Counted from the stretch's first letter, positions 24,585 to 34,931 are shown. The stretch: DNA of 64,000 bases from JBNGOQ01 sp050589645 (GCF_050589645.1 NZ_JBNGOQ010000002.1:744001-808000), one strand, 5' to 3'. Notes: generated from the letters alone by a model not told the origin. Numbers and translations: made by a program.

Positions 24585-26984
24585 CTATTCCACCAGTGGA
24601 TTGAAGGTGAGTACATTTTTGGCGTTCTCCTTGATTTCCTTTTTGTTGAGCATCATTTTTCGGAACTCGCCCTTGGCAAACATTTCCGCCTGGTCCTCGT
24701 AATGCGGGCTAAGGGGGTTGCCCGATTGTCCGGTGGGCAATATGCTTACACTATTTTCTATATCCGAAAAATCGATGACCCTTCGCGTAGAGGGTCCTGC
24801 TGTGACCTTGTACAACCCACTTTCATCGTAGGGAAATGCCAAATTATTGATAACCTCCTTGGTGCCCTGTACAGGAAAAGGGCCCACATTAAAAAAGGAG
24901 CGCAGGGCCGCAACCCGGCCTATGGGATGGGTGTGTTCAAGCGTATGCACATTTCCCCAGGTCCAGTTAGCTCGATCGGTGCCAAAATCCCGGTTCAGGG
25001 ATTCCAACGCCTCCACGTAGGCGCCGTGAACGATATCCTGACGGGTCTCTTTTACTTCCTTGGTGGTGATGTTGTCCCACCATATGGAATGTTCCTTGGC
25101 CGATAGCGGCGCTATGGCGCGTTTGTGAAAATGGGTGGCCAAAAATTGTTGAAACATATCTGCGCCCAGTTCATCCATAAAAGTGTTCCTTAAAAAAAAG
25201 TACATCCACCTGTGATAGATGGTGGCCTCCACATTTTCCAGGGGATATTCCCCTTTCCATGCCGTAAGTTTATCGAGCTCAACAATTTGTACATCGGTAA
25301 GTTCCTTTACCTTCACCGATTTTGCCAAATTCATAACCACTGAAGGATTTACCGAAGAGGTATTATCGGTTATCATGGCCCTAACGGCTTCCTGGTCCCA
25401 ATCGTCCTTTGGCTCCAACAGTTGTACAATGCGCTTGGCCCTGTTTTCAGGCAAATAATATCCGGGATATACCATCCCCGCAATGGAATCTGGTTGATTG
25501 TTCGCGGAATATACGTAACCCCAAGGAGGATTGATCGCCTGCGGGTTCTCGGAAAAATGAAGATAGCGTTTGGCGCCTGCGCCCGCAGCGCTCCCATCCA
25601 TAATAAATTTGGTGTGCGAACTGTCCGGGATCTGGAATAGTTTAGCAGAGGCCCACCAACCAATATTGCCTTCTACATCCCCGTACATAACGTTGAGTCC
25701 AGGGGCATGAATATTAGGGAGTGCCGCCTTAAACTCGTCCAAACCGTCTGCATGCGACATGCCATATACGGCTTCCATCATTTTGTTTTCCATTGCCGTG
25801 TAGACCCAGGACATGCTTATGGGGCGTTCGCCGGTAATCTGATCGGCAATGCCGTTGAGTACCGGACCGCGTTCCGTGGTCCGATACGAAAATGCCACGT
25901 CCTCACCATCCTTTACCTTAATGGTCTTGGAAACCGTACCATAGGATTCCCATCCATTTTTGCCCTTGTATTGGGTACTATCCTGTGGGTGGTTTTCTTC
26001 GTAGTAGAAATTGACATCGTCATTTTCGAACATGGTAAGTCCGTAAGCTAAATCCCGATCATGTGCCAACAAGGGAAAGGGTACTCCGGCCAAATGGTAA
26101 CCATATTTTTCATAGGTGGGTGTGCTTATATGGGCTTCGTACCACACGGAGGGTTGGGCAAATCCGATATGAGGGTCATTGGCAAAAATTACCTTGCCCG
26201 ACTTCGTTTTAGCCGGCCCCACGACCCAGCTATTGCTCCCTACAAACAAAGGCGCGGGCAATCCCTTTAGCGCATCCGAAACTAAAGAGGTGATTGCGTT
26301 TTGAAGCGTATCCGCCCTTTCGCTGGGGTGGTTTTTGATCCATACCGTGGCGGGAGAAACATCTATAGCAAGATCCTCCAGGTAGGCCGTGCCCAGTTTA
26401 TCCTTGATATTGGTCAGCAACGGATCGGTCTTGTGGGCCTGGGCAAAACTAAATCCCATATATCCCACGATATTGTATATATCGGTAAGTGTAAAGGATT
26501 TTTTATCCAGTCCGGTGAGGTAAAACTCGATCGGAGTGGGCCCTTCTTCAATAAAACGATTGACCCCGTCCAGATAGGCCTGTGCCAATTGCACTATAGG
26601 ACTGTCTTGGTCAAGTTTGGCCACGGTCCTGGCCGAGGCTTCGTCTATACCAAGGGACAAAAAGAATTTGTCCGTAGGAAGTAAATCCGACCCAAAGACT
26701 TCTGACAGTCCACCTTTGCCGATTCTTCGGAGCAGTTCCATTTGCCACAGGCGGTCCTGTGCATGCACATATCCCAAAGCCTTAAAGGCATCAGCTTCAT
26801 TCTTTGCATAGATGTGCGGAATGCCATAGGTATCGTAATGGACCTGAACGGTGTTGGAAAGTCCTGGGAGTTGCTTCTCCCCGTCATAAGTGGGCTTTAA
26901 TGAATGGACGAATATACCTCCGCCCAGAAACAGAATGCCCAGGCCTATCAACAGGATCCATCCTATCTTTTTGTACTTTTTCAT
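24585..26984 (-). CDS. Penicillin acylase family N-terminal nucleophile amidohydrolase
   Basis: 799 residues with an N-terminal membrane anchor or signal (IGWILLIGLGILFLGGGIFV). The precursor would self-cleave at G249/S250, where FVGSNSWVVG matches the SNxWV start of the beta chain with Ser as nucleophile. Other family marks are GIPHIYAKNEADAFKALGYVHAQDRLWQME in the alpha chain (written here only as an order of conserved blocks), FANDPHIGF, and the AAGSGGSG-like region replaced by PTGQSGNPLSPHYEDQ at the end. Probably periplasmic. The substrate may be an N-acyl amino acid or acyl-homoserine lactone; it cannot be told. It lies 66 nt after dsbD on the same strand. Confidence 0.85.
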   Translation of the reverse strand: MKKYKKIGWILLIGLGILFLGGGIFVHSLKPTYDGEKQLPGLSNTVQVHYDTYGIPHIYAKNEADAFKALGYVHAQDRLWQMELLRRIGKGGLSEVFGSDLLPTDKFFLSLGIDEASARTVAKLDQDSPIVQLAQAYLDGVNRFIEEGPTPIEFYLTGLDKKSFTLTDIYNIVGYMGFSFAQAHKTDPLLTNIKDKLGTAYLEDLAIDVSPATVWIKNHPSERADTLQNAITSLVSDALKGLPAPLFVGSNSWVVGPAKTKSGKVIFANDPHIGFAQPSVWYEAHISTPTYEKYGYHLAGVPFPLLAHDRDLAYGLTMFENDDVNFYYEENHPQDSTQYKGKNGWESYGTVSKTIKVKDGEDVAFSYRTTERGPVLNGIADQITGERPISMSWVYTAMENKMMEAVYGMSHADGLDEFKAALPNIHAPGLNVMYGDVEGNIGWWASAKLFQIPDSSHTKFIMDGSAAGAGAKRYLHFSENPQAINPPWGYVYSANNQPDSIAGMVYPGYYLPENRAKRIVQLLEPKDDWDQEAVRAMITDNTSSVNPSVVMNLAKSVKVKELTDVQIVELDKLTAWKGEYPLENVEATIYHRWMYFFLRNTFMDELGADMFQQFLATHFHKRAIAPLSAKEHSIWWDNITTKEVKETRQDIVHGAYVEALESLNRDFGTDRANWTWGNVHTLEHTHPIGRVAALRSFFNVGPFPVQGTKEVINNLAFPYDESGLYKVTAGPSTRRVIDFSDIENSVSILPTGQSGNPLSPHYEDQAEMFAKGEFRKMMLNKKEIKENAKNVLTFNPLVE

Positions 26985-27050
26985 TGTGGGGGTTTGGAAA
27001 TTAAAGGTAGGAATTTTAGAAATAAAAAAACACCAAAATAGGCGGCTTTC

Positions 27051-29045
27051 TTAGTTCCCTAACAATGAGGATTGTAGTGATAATTCGCCATGTTTCCGAA
27101 GTCCGGCAAGCAACCAATCGCGATACGCATCCCGGTCTGTATACTGTACGGCGTGGTTCAAAATTTCCATATCGGCAGACATGAGTACGTAGTACGGTTG
27201 TGAAGCGGCATTGAAATTCAAGGTCTGAAAAGTACCCCACTTCTGCCCTATCGTCTTGATGGTCTTGACCCTACCCGAGGCGTACTCAAAATTGAACTGT
27301 TCGCTTTCGGGAAGTTGGTTTCTATCGTCAACATAGAGTGAGATAAGCACGTAATCTTCCTTTAATAAGGGGTAGATATCCGGTTCGCTCCAAACGTTTT
27401 CCTCCATTTTCCTACAATTCACACAGGCCCAGCCTGTAAAATCGAGCAGGATGGGTTTGTTCTTCTCCTTGGCAAAGGCAACACCTTCCTCAAAGTCCTT
27501 AAAGCAGTCGATTCCCAAGGGGCAATCGTTTTCTTTTTCTGCCACTGTATAGAAATCAGGGGGCAGGAAACCAAAAAGTTTTAAATCCCAAACCTGAAAT
27601 GCTCCAAGGCTAAGGTATATGGCAAAAGCAGCACTTAAAAGTCCGATACCCTTTCTCGTAACGGAAATTTTTTGTTTGGGACCGTCATGGGGAAAGCGGA
27701 ACACGCCAAAGAGATACAGGGCAAGCAGTACAAAAAGCACAACCCAGATTCCAATGAATATTTCGCGCTTAAGTAGGCCCCAATGGCCCACCAAGTCGGC
27801 ATTGGACAAGAATTTAAAGGCCAGTGCCAATTCCAAAAAACCCAAAACTACCTTCACGGTGGTCATCCAGCCACCGGATTTCGGAAGTGAATTCAGCCAG
27901 GTGGGGAACAAGGCGAACAGCGCAAATGGCAGGGCCAACGCAACCCCAAAACCCAGCATGCCCGTAGACAGATTGGTAGCCACATCCCCTTCGGCCAGGG
28001 CGGTACTCCCAAGGAGGCCACCAAGAATAGGTCCGGTACAGGAAAAGGAAACGATGGCCAGGGTAACGGCCATAAAGAAAATTCCGATAAATCCACCCGC
28101 CCTTGAGGAGGCAGCATCCATTTTATTTGCCCACGAACTGGGCAGTGTCAATTCGTAATATCCAAAAAAGGAAAAAGCGAAAAAGACAAAAATCAAAAAG
28201 AAAAATACGTTTAACCAAATGTTGGTGGCTATGGTATTCAATATCTGCGAATCCACGGATTCAAACAAATGGAAGGGCAGACTCAGCAGAAAATAGATCA
28301 ACACAATAAAAAACCCGTACAGGAGTGCATTGGTAATTCCCCGGGCCTTGTTTTGGGACTGTTTGGTGAAGAAAGAAACCGTAAGTGGAATCATAGGAAA
28401 AACACAAGGGGTCAACAGGGCGATCAATCCGCCCAAAAAGCCCAAGCTAAAGATCATCCATAAATCGGAACTTCCGTTGATCACCTCTCCATTGGCCTGT
28501 TGTAACAGGTCCTTGTTCTTAAGATCTAAAGAGAGTGCAGCACCCATGGCCCTGCTTCTGTCATCAACTGATTTTTCGGTTAGCACAATCTCCTCTCCGG
28601 TCAGGGAAAATACAAAATCGATATCCTTGGGAATGCACACCTCTTTACATACCTGATAAAAGAGGTTGACGTTAAGCTGTGAAACATCGGGCTTCAGAAG
28701 CCGTATCTTTTGGGTAAAGACCGCCCTGTTCCTAAAAAAGACCTCGTCCACTTCAAAAATATCGCTATACTCGGTGACCGTTGCACTTTCCATGGTTTTC
28801 CCAATTAGCTCATAGGCCTCGCCGGCCCCCTCATAGGTAAACTCACTGGGCAAAGATCCTCCGTCAGGGGTATTTTGGGAATATACATGCCATTCTTCGA
28901 GAATATCCGCGCTAACGATCAGTTCAAATTCGGTATCCGACAATTGGTTTACCTCGTGACTCCAGGCCACCGGGTCCTCCTCGCTTTGGGAGTAGCCTGC
29001 CCAAACCATTAGACCAAGAACCGCTAAGACAAAAACTTTCCTCAT
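27051..29045 (-). CDS. dsbD: Thiol:disulfide interchange protein DsbD-like
   Basis: 664 residues with a signal peptide. The N-terminal periplasmic domain carries the C133/C137 pair (VCKEVC). The eight-helix membrane domain (about 200-480) has C214 (TPCVFPMIP) and C336 (SFSCTGP). The C-terminal thioredoxin domain has C541-V-N-C544 in GWACVNCRKME. All three cysteine pairs for passing electrons from cytoplasmic thioredoxin to the periplasm are therefore present. Its start overlaps the end of tilS by 4 nt. Confidence 0.88.
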   Translation of the reverse strand: MRKVFVLAVLGLMVWAGYSQSEEDPVAWSHEVNQLSDTEFELIVSADILEEWHVYSQNTPDGGSLPSEFTYEGAGEAYELIGKTMESATVTEYSDIFEVDEVFFRNRAVFTQKIRLLKPDVSQLNVNLFYQVCKEVCIPKDIDFVFSLTGEEIVLTEKSVDDRSRAMGAALSLDLKNKDLLQQANGEVINGSSDLWMIFSLGFLGGLIALLTPCVFPMIPLTVSFFTKQSQNKARGITNALLYGFFIVLIYFLLSLPFHLFESVDSQILNTIATNIWLNVFFFLIFVFFAFSFFGYYELTLPSSWANKMDAASSRAGGFIGIFFMAVTLAIVSFSCTGPILGGLLGSTALAEGDVATNLSTGMLGFGVALALPFALFALFPTWLNSLPKSGGWMTTVKVVLGFLELALAFKFLSNADLVGHWGLLKREIFIGIWVVLFVLLALYLFGVFRFPHDGPKQKISVTRKGIGLLSAAFAIYLSLGAFQVWDLKLFGFLPPDFYTVAEKENDCPLGIDCFKDFEEGVAFAKEKNKPILLDFTGWACVNCRKMEENVWSEPDIYPLLKEDYVLISLYVDDRNQLPESEQFNFEYASGRVKTIKTIGQKWGTFQTLNFNAASQPYYVLMSADMEILNHAVQYTDRDAYRDWLLAGLRKHGELSLQSSLLGN

Positions 29046-30349
29046 TCCTGCACACTAAATTTTAATATCTGTGTAGTCCGGGAGCTGACCTTAAACCGTT
29101 CGTCGGCCCGCTTTCCAATCACCCATACAATATCGGTTCCCGAACACAACAACCACTGTTCTTCTTTGGAAATGATATCCATTTTTTCATCTTTGAAGAA
29201 CTTGCTCATTTTTTTCCTTCCCTTCATGCCTAAAGGATAAAAATAGTCTCCTTTTTTCCATTTTCTTACGGTCAGGGGATACTTTAACGTTTCTTTATCC
29301 ACATATAGTATCTGTCGGGAGGTGTTTCCCAAGGCATCCGCCTGCGCTATGACCAGGGACAAGGGCTCATTAATCCGGGTTTGGTCTTCACTGATGGTAT
29401 AGACCTGGTCTTCCCCGGTCCCGATAGCCTGTAACAAAAGATGTTTTCTGTGTTTTACAAGACGATGCGATTTGGATCGTACCTCCTTGCCACTCGTGGC
29501 CGACAGCAGGCTCTCTACATCGTTCCATTCCCTAAACCCAAAAACGCCGAACAAGGCATATAGATAGGCCGTTGTGGGCCGTAAGGCCAAAAGGGCATCT
29601 ACTGAAATTTTTTGGACCCCGTTCGATTCCTGAAAGAGGCGCTGCCGTACCTCCTCCACATGATTTTCGGCAATGGAGGCTGTCTGTTGCAGGAATTCCT
29701 GGGTCTTGTGGAAATTTTCCAGAAAGGTGGGATGTAGTTCTTTTAGCTGGGGGACGATTTGATGCCTAATCTGATTTCTCAGGTATTTGGTATCCAAATT
29801 ACTGCGATCCTCCCGCCATGTTATTCCCTCCAACTCTGCATATTCCAGGACTTGGGCACGTGAAAACTGCAACAAGGGGCGCAAAACACGGTCTGTTCGT
29901 TCTGGGATCCCGAGCAATCCATCAATACCGGTTCCCCGTGACAGATTGATCAAAAAAGTCTCCAGCTTGTCGTCCAATTGGTGGGCCGTTACCACTCTTT
30001 TGTAGTCTTCCGCCTCCACCAGTTCATCAAACCAAGCGTAGCGTAGTTGGCGGGCCGCCATTTGAATGGAAACTTTATTTTTTGACACATAACCATCTGT
30101 ATCAAAATGTTTTACAAAAAATTCCCTCTGGAGTGTCTTGGCCAATTTCTTCACAAACACCTCATCGTCATCGCTTTCCTCCCCACGTAATTTAAAATTG
30201 CAATGCACCAGGGCAAAATCCAACTGAGAGCGGGCACACAAGTGGGCAAGCACCACACTGTCTACCCCTCCACTACAGGCCAATAGGAACCTGCCCTGAT
30301 AGAGCGTTGGGAATTCCGTTTTGATATGTTCTTCAAACGCCTTTAACAC
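29042..30349 (-). CDS. tilS: tRNA(Ile)-lysidine synthase
   Basis: 435 residues. The PP-loop ATP site SGGVDS lies at 26-31, with DFALVHCNFKLRG and VVTAHQLDDKLET as the N-type ATPase landmarks. The C-terminal TilS substrate-binding region (VRKWKKGDYFYPLGMKGRKKMSKFFKDEK, given here as its position about 358-387) is complete. It modifies C34 of tRNA-Ile(CAU) to lysidine, which is essential for reading AUA. It overlaps dsbD by 4 nt. Confidence 0.93.
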   Translation of the reverse strand: MLKAFEEHIKTEFPTLYQGRFLLACSGGVDSVVLAHLCARSQLDFALVHCNFKLRGEESDDDEVFVKKLAKTLQREFFVKHFDTDGYVSKNKVSIQMAARQLRYAWFDELVEAEDYKRVVTAHQLDDKLETFLINLSRGTGIDGLLGIPERTDRVLRPLLQFSRAQVLEYAELEGITWREDRSNLDTKYLRNQIRHQIVPQLKELHPTFLENFHKTQEFLQQTASIAENHVEEVRQRLFQESNGVQKISVDALLALRPTTAYLYALFGVFGFREWNDVESLLSATSGKEVRSKSHRLVKHRKHLLLQAIGTGEDQVYTISEDQTRINEPLSLVIAQADALGNTSRQILYVDKETLKYPLTVRKWKKGDYFYPLGMKGRKKMSKFFKDEKMDIISKEEQWLLCSGTDIVWVIGKRADERFKVSSRTTQILKFSVQE

Positions 30350-30494
30350 AACACAAATTAAGTAAGAAAAAAGTTAGCATCGCAAAAACAGGGGGTACAA
30401 AACCGGCCTGTTGCCTATTCTTTCCAGCTGCGATTTTTCAAGCCAGTGTTTAGGAGTAGAATCGCAAGGCCGCCCTATACCGAGGTTGTAAGCC

Positions 30495-31328
30495 TCAATT
30501 CAAGTGCTGGCGTAGCCAAGTTTGCACGGTCTTCATCATTTTGTCGCGGCACAGGTCGTGGTGCAGTTCATGGTAGGCGCCTTCAAATAGTTCTAGCTGT
30601 GTTTTGGAAGAACCCTCATGAAAGGCAACCGTGGCGGTATGATCAATAATGGGATCCCCGGTACCATGGAGCAATAAGGTATCCACGGCCAACCTATGTG
30701 CATTGTCTATGGCCCACAGACCTGCATCCATGATGGGGAAGGAATACATGGGGCTTACCTGATCATGTACCAACGGATCCTCGGAATACGATCTGACTTC
30801 CTCCGGAATCCTGGAGATGCCCTTGGGGTCCAGTCCTGCAGGTAGGGTTATGGATGGCATAATACCCATCATGAGCCTGCCCAGGGCCATTTTCCATTTT
30901 GGTGGCCTAAACGCCAATTTTAGATAGGGGCTTGTGGCCATTATCCCCTTTAGGTTTGGACTTCCTTGTAGCGCATAGTTCAATACCAGATTGCCGCCCA
31001 TACTGTGCCCATAAAGAAAGAGCGGTAGCCCAGGAAAGTTAGTCCTAGCCTTGGATATGACCGCGTCCAAAATGTCCAGTAAGGTCTGGTAATTAGGACA
31101 ATGACCTCGTTTGCCCCCGGATTTTCCGTGTCCAATATTGTCATAGCACAGCACCGCCACCCTGGTATGGACCAGCAATGGAACGATGTTCTTCCGGTAA
31201 CGGCCCAAATGTTCCCCAAAACCATGTACCAGCACTACGACACCCAGAACTTCATCGGGCCTGGTACATTGTCCATAAATGGTGGTCCCATCCGATTGTA
31301 CGCTAAACTCTTCGTATTCCATAGTCAA
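30495..31328 (-). CDS. Alpha/beta hydrolase, monoacylglycerol lipase-like
   Basis: 277 residues (275 if started at the second Met). Oxyanion region VLVHGFGEHLGRY (about 33-45), nucleophile S109 in YGHSMGGN, acid and base near TLLLHGTGDPIID and GAYHELHHD. The pattern matches serine aminopeptidase S33 / monoacylglycerol lipase relatives. Cytoplasmic, with no signal peptide. It follows pabB by 45 nt on the same strand. The substrate is likely a monoacylglycerol or other ester by family. Confidence 0.82.
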   Translation of the reverse strand: MTMEYEEFSVQSDGTTIYGQCTRPDEVLGVVVLVHGFGEHLGRYRKNIVPLLVHTRVAVLCYDNIGHGKSGGKRGHCPNYQTLLDILDAVISKARTNFPGLPLFLYGHSMGGNLVLNYALQGSPNLKGIMATSPYLKLAFRPPKWKMALGRLMMGIMPSITLPAGLDPKGISRIPEEVRSYSEDPLVHDQVSPMYSFPIMDAGLWAIDNAHRLAVDTLLLHGTGDPIIDHTATVAFHEGSSKTQLELFEGAYHELHHDLCRDKMMKTVQTWLRQHLN

Positions 31329-31373
31329 ATGTAAGGAATCGGGGATGGATTGCCACCCTCCTACTCCACCTCC

Positions 31374-32672
31374 TTACCTTTCCAGTACTTCCCGCATGGC
31401 CTTAGCCTTGATCAAACATTCCTCATATTCCCTGTCGGGAGCGGCTTTAGCCGTAATGGCGCTGCCCACGGAATAGGAAACATACTTTCGTGTGGCATTG
31501 TACAAAATACTGCGTATCACTACGTTGAAATCAAAATCGCCTTCAGGCGTAAAATACCCCACCGCACCGCTGTAAAGGCTCCGTTTGGACGCTTCGAGCG
31601 CTTCTATAATCTTCATGGCGGAAACCTTGGGGGCACCCGTCATACTGCCCATAGGGAAGCTTTCCCGAATAAGTTGTACAGGATCAATGGCTTGCGACAC
31701 CTCTGCAGTAATGGTGGATATCATTTGGTGTACTTGCGGAAAGGAATAGACTTTGCACAGTTCCGCTACACGTACGCTACCTTTGTTCGCATTTTTGGAA
31801 AGGTCGTTTCGGACCAGGTCTACAATCATAATGTTTTCGGCGCGCTCTTTGGTATCGGTTTCCAACGCTTTCTTAAGACGTTCGTCCTCCTCCTTATCCT
31901 TCGCACGTCTCGCAGTTCCCTTGATGGGTTGTGAAATAAGGGTATCTCCCATTTTTTTTAGATAGCGCTCCGGGGATGCGGATAACAGGTACTTGTCATC
32001 CAAACGCATGAAAGCGGCAAAGGGTGGGCGGGAAATTGCGTTTAATCTTCTATAGGTCGCATAAGGTTTGATTTCCAAAGCCTCCACATAAAACTCCTGG
32101 CAAAAATTGGCCTCGTATACGTCGCCTCTATGAATATGATGCAACAACCGTGAAACCCGTTTAAAGTATTCGTCCTTGAATATCCGGAGTTTGATCTTGG
32201 CGGCTTCGGGACCGTTGTCCGATTCCATATCGGCGACCTTTAGCTCGGAAATCTCGCTAAAATCGGTTTCCATATCCTCGGCTACCCCATTCAAATAAAG
32301 AAAATCGACCTTATTTCCTTTGATGCGAATTAATTTTTTGGGTTGAAAAAAATAAAGCTCGGGAAAGTTGAGTCCATCTGCATTGTCCGAGGAAAGGGCT
32401 TCTATATCATTTTTTAGGTCATAGGACAGGTAGCCAAATATCCAATCTTGCGTGGTTTTTTGATAGGCCCTCAGGGCATCAAAGGCATTGTGGGTATCCG
32501 CGCGAATGGAGGTCAGGGGATCTACGGCCAGAACGGCTTCAAAGGAGCTATATTGATCCTGATGTTGGTTACTATCTAACCATACCACTTCCGTAAAGCG
32601 ACCGGCCCAATCCAAAAGTGCCTCCTTGAATGCTGCAACATCCCGAATCGTGTAGGTGGCCTTTTTTCGCAA
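31374..32672 (-). CDS. pabB: Aminodeoxychorismate synthase component I
   Basis: 432-residue chorismate-binding enzyme. The PIKGT motif at 249-253 has the lysine (K251) that distinguishes PabB from anthranilate synthase TrpE, which has Ala. It also has the IVDLVRNDL, SFPMGSMTGAPK and YSGAVGYF blocks of the family. It makes 4-amino-4-deoxychorismate for folate. No pabA or pabC gene is next to it. It starts 6 nt after the upstream oxidoreductase gene. Confidence 0.85.
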   Translation of the reverse strand: MRKKATYTIRDVAAFKEALLDWAGRFTEVVWLDSNQHQDQYSSFEAVLAVDPLTSIRADTHNAFDALRAYQKTTQDWIFGYLSYDLKNDIEALSSDNADGLNFPELYFFQPKKLIRIKGNKVDFLYLNGVAEDMETDFSEISELKVADMESDNGPEAAKIKLRIFKDEYFKRVSRLLHHIHRGDVYEANFCQEFYVEALEIKPYATYRRLNAISRPPFAAFMRLDDKYLLSASPERYLKKMGDTLISQPIKGTARRAKDKEEDERLKKALETDTKERAENIMIVDLVRNDLSKNANKGSVRVAELCKVYSFPQVHQMISTITAEVSQAIDPVQLIRESFPMGSMTGAPKVSAMKIIEALEASKRSLYSGAVGYFTPEGDFDFNVVIRSILYNATRKYVSYSVGSAITAKAAPDREYEECLIKAKAMREVLER

Positions 32673-32678
32673 AGCAAT

Positions 32679-33212
32679 TTATATTTTGGCTAAAAATGTA
32701 TCGAGTGCCAGACGATGTGCTTGGGCCAATTCGGCGTCCACAATCCCGTCCTCCGTACTATAATTGCCATTGAATGAGGGTAGGGAAAAGGTAGCGACAA
32801 CCTCTCCGCCGAAACGGACCAACCTGGCCTTTGTTAGTTCCAAAGCCGTTACACCTCCCCGCTTTCCCGGCGAGGTTGACATGAGCAGTACTTTCTTCCC
32901 TTCCAGAAACCTAATGTCCAAACGAGACAACCAATCCGTAAGGTTCTTAAAATAGGCCGAGGGCCCTCCGTTATGCTCGTTCACGGAAAGCACTATGCCG
33001 TCTGCCTTTCCTATATCCTGGCGTAATTCTATAAGGGAGTTGGAAAAACCATTCTCCTTTTCATAGTCCGAACTGTACATGGGAAAAGGAAAGTTGATCA
33101 TATTGAGCAACTGTACTTCGTGGGACGTCAGTAGTGCAGCAGTGTATTTAACCAGCTTATAGTTTATCGAAGTAGAGGAATTGCTACCCGCAAGCGCCAA
33201 TATCGTTGCCAT
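32679..33212 (-). CDS. NADPH-dependent FMN reductase family protein
   Basis: 177 residues with a flavodoxin-like fold. The N-terminal phosphate loop is LALAGSNSSTSINYKLVKY, and the later block is LSVNEHNGGPSAYFKNLTDWLSR (about 97-119), both typical of the NADPH-dependent FMN/azo/chromate reductase family. It has a divergent promoter region with the acyltransferase gene at 33344 and is 6 nt upstream of pabB. The physiological acceptor is unknown. Confidence 0.85.
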   Translation of the reverse strand: MATILALAGSNSSTSINYKLVKYTAALLTSHEVQLLNMINFPFPMYSSDYEKENGFSNSLIELRQDIGKADGIVLSVNEHNGGPSAYFKNLTDWLSRLDIRFLEGKKVLLMSTSPGKRGGVTALELTKARLVRFGGEVVATFSLPSFNGNYSTEDGIVDAELAQAHRLALDTFLAKI

Positions 33213-33279
33213 AAATACGTTTATAAGGTTTACCCGGACGAAAATACCCCAATTAGGACTGAATTGCCAGTATTTTGTC

Positions 33280-33287
33280 TAATTTTG
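33280..33287 (+). promoter_or_regulatory. Candidate TAnnTTTG promoter box
   Basis: TAATTTTG fits the Bacteroidota -7 box, about 56 nt before the ATG at 33344. A TTG at 33264-33266 gives a 13-nt spacer, shorter than the usual range, so this is only a candidate. Confidence 0.4.
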
Positions 33288-33343
33288 CAAACGAAAACAT
33301 CCAAATAGACTGAATTACAAGTATATAAGGATAGTTATTTTTT

Positions 33344-34540
33344 ATGAAAAGTAAAGCGACCAGATTATTTTTTATAGATGCCATGAGGGCTTGGGCCATC
33401 CTTATGATGTTGCAAGGACATTTTGTGGATGGGCTGCTAGACACCGCTTTTAGGGATGCCAGCAACAGTTCCTATTCCATTTGGCAGTATTTTAGGGGTA
33501 TCACCGCTCCTGTTTTCTTTACGGTCTCGGGTTTCATATTTACCTTCTTGCTCATACGCGTGCCACAAACCGGGTTGAACAACCCTCGGGTAAAAAAGGG
33601 GATCAAACGCGGGTTACAACTCTTGTTTATCGGATACCTTTTGCGCACCAACCTATTTGGTCTGCTTAATGGCGATATTTATGACTCTTTCTATTTGGTG
33701 GATGTACTGCACTGCATTGGGCTTTCCATCCTGGGTATCATCGGCATCTATTTGCTGACCCATAACAAAAGGAGTTTTGTATTTCCCACGGTATTGGTGT
33801 TGGCCACTTGTGCGCTCTTTATCTTTGAACCCTACTACAAGCAATTTGGGTACAGTTTTTTACCGCAGGGCATCGCCAATTATTTTACCAAGGCGAACGG
33901 ATCGGTTTTTACGATCATTCCCTGGTTTGGCTATGCGGCCCTAGGGGGCTTTCTCTCTGTCCTCTTTACTCGGTATAGGCAGTTTAAATACCTTTATCCC
34001 TCTGCGATAACTATAGCCACTACGGTTGGGCTTGGGCTTATTTTTTATTCGTCGGACTTCTTTTTGGCGCTGGCCCGGGCAACGGATGTGCAGTTGTTTG
34101 CAGATATCTATTTTAACAATTACCTCTTTATCCGTTTGGGCGATGTTCTTGTAGTTTTTGCCATTTTCATGCTCTTTAGAAGGTTTATGACCCACAGTAC
34201 CGTGCTTAAAATTGGGCAAAGTACCTTGTCCATTTACGTTATACATTTTATCATCCTGTACGGAAGTTTTACCGGACTGGGCCTCTATCGGTTTTTGGAC
34301 CACTCCTTGTCGCCCTGGACGGCCATTCCCGGTGCATTGGCCTTTATCCTTGTCTGTACCTATGCCGCCCTTCAATATGAAAGGAACAAGGAACACATTA
34401 CGTTGAACATTGCCACCGGTTCCAGATATTTAAGGGTCAAGGTTGAGTCTTGGGCAACATTAGGCCTAAAACTTCTCAAGGTCTATTCCTTTAGGGGAAG
34501 GATGTTGCTCCTTAAACTATTTAGATTCGCTAAAAATTAA
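33344..34540 (+). CDS. Multi-pass membrane acyltransferase-like protein (HGSNAT/DUF1624-like)
   Basis: 398 residues with about ten membrane helices. The start RLFFIDAMRAWAILMMLQGHFVD matches the catalytic-domain start of heparan-alpha-glucosaminide N-acetyltransferase-like proteins, in which a His on the first loop carries the acetyl group; here that is HFVDG. GITAPVFFTVSGFIF is the second conserved block. Such proteins transfer acyl groups to envelope sugars in the inner membrane. The substrate is unknown, and no glycan gene is adjacent. Confidence 0.75.
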   Translation: MKSKATRLFFIDAMRAWAILMMLQGHFVDGLLDTAFRDASNSSYSIWQYFRGITAPVFFTVSGFIFTFLLIRVPQTGLNNPRVKKGIKRGLQLLFIGYLLRTNLFGLLNGDIYDSFYLVDVLHCIGLSILGIIGIYLLTHNKRSFVFPTVLVLATCALFIFEPYYKQFGYSFLPQGIANYFTKANGSVFTIIPWFGYAALGGFLSVLFTRYRQFKYLYPSAITIATTVGLGLIFYSSDFFLALARATDVQLFADIYFNNYLFIRLGDVLVVFAIFMLFRRFMTHSTVLKIGQSTLSIYVIHFIILYGSFTGLGLYRFLDHSLSPWTAIPGALAFILVCTYAALQYERNKEHITLNIATGSRYLRVKVESWATLGLKLLKVYSFRGRMLLLKLFRFAKN

Positions 34541-34598
34541 ATACCCTCTTTTTGTGATGTGGTTTTTCGATTAACTTTAAGGTCAAAACCTTGGAGAT

Positions 34599-34835
34599 AT
34601 GAGCGAAAACAAAAAAACCTATGCCCCGATTCCCGTAGACTTGGAGAAGGGAAAAAGATACGCGTGGTGCAGTTGCAGTCACAGTAAGGACCAACCCTTT
34701 TGCGACGGTTCACATAGGGCCCATAAGGCACCGCCATCGCTCAGCTTCGCTGTGGACGAGGACATGAACGCGTATCTCTGCACCTGTAAAAAAACCAGTA
34801 ACCCGCCCTACTGCGACGGGACCCACAACCTGTAG
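34599..34835 (+). CDS. CDGSH iron-sulfur domain protein (two domains)
   Basis: 78 residues with two complete C-X-C-X8-C-X3-H sites: C24, C26, C35, H39 (CDGSH) and C61, C63, C72, H76 (CDGTH). Each should bind one 2Fe-2S cluster with the unusual 3Cys-1His coordination of the mitoNEET family. Two domains in one small chain is the common bacterial form. A box TAACTTTA upstream is one mismatch from TAnnTTTG. Role unknown; probably electron or cluster transfer in the cytoplasm. Confidence 0.92.
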   Translation: MSENKKTYAPIPVDLEKGKRYAWCSCSHSKDQPFCDGSHRAHKAPPSLSFAVDEDMNAYLCTCKKTSNPPYCDGTHNL

Positions 34836-34931
34836 CACTTTCCGATCAAAGCGACCCATAGGTTCATAAAGTAACGTTAAAATCCAAATTTTCGAAGACC
34901 ATTTGCGACTGTACCAATAAAAAGTGCTTAA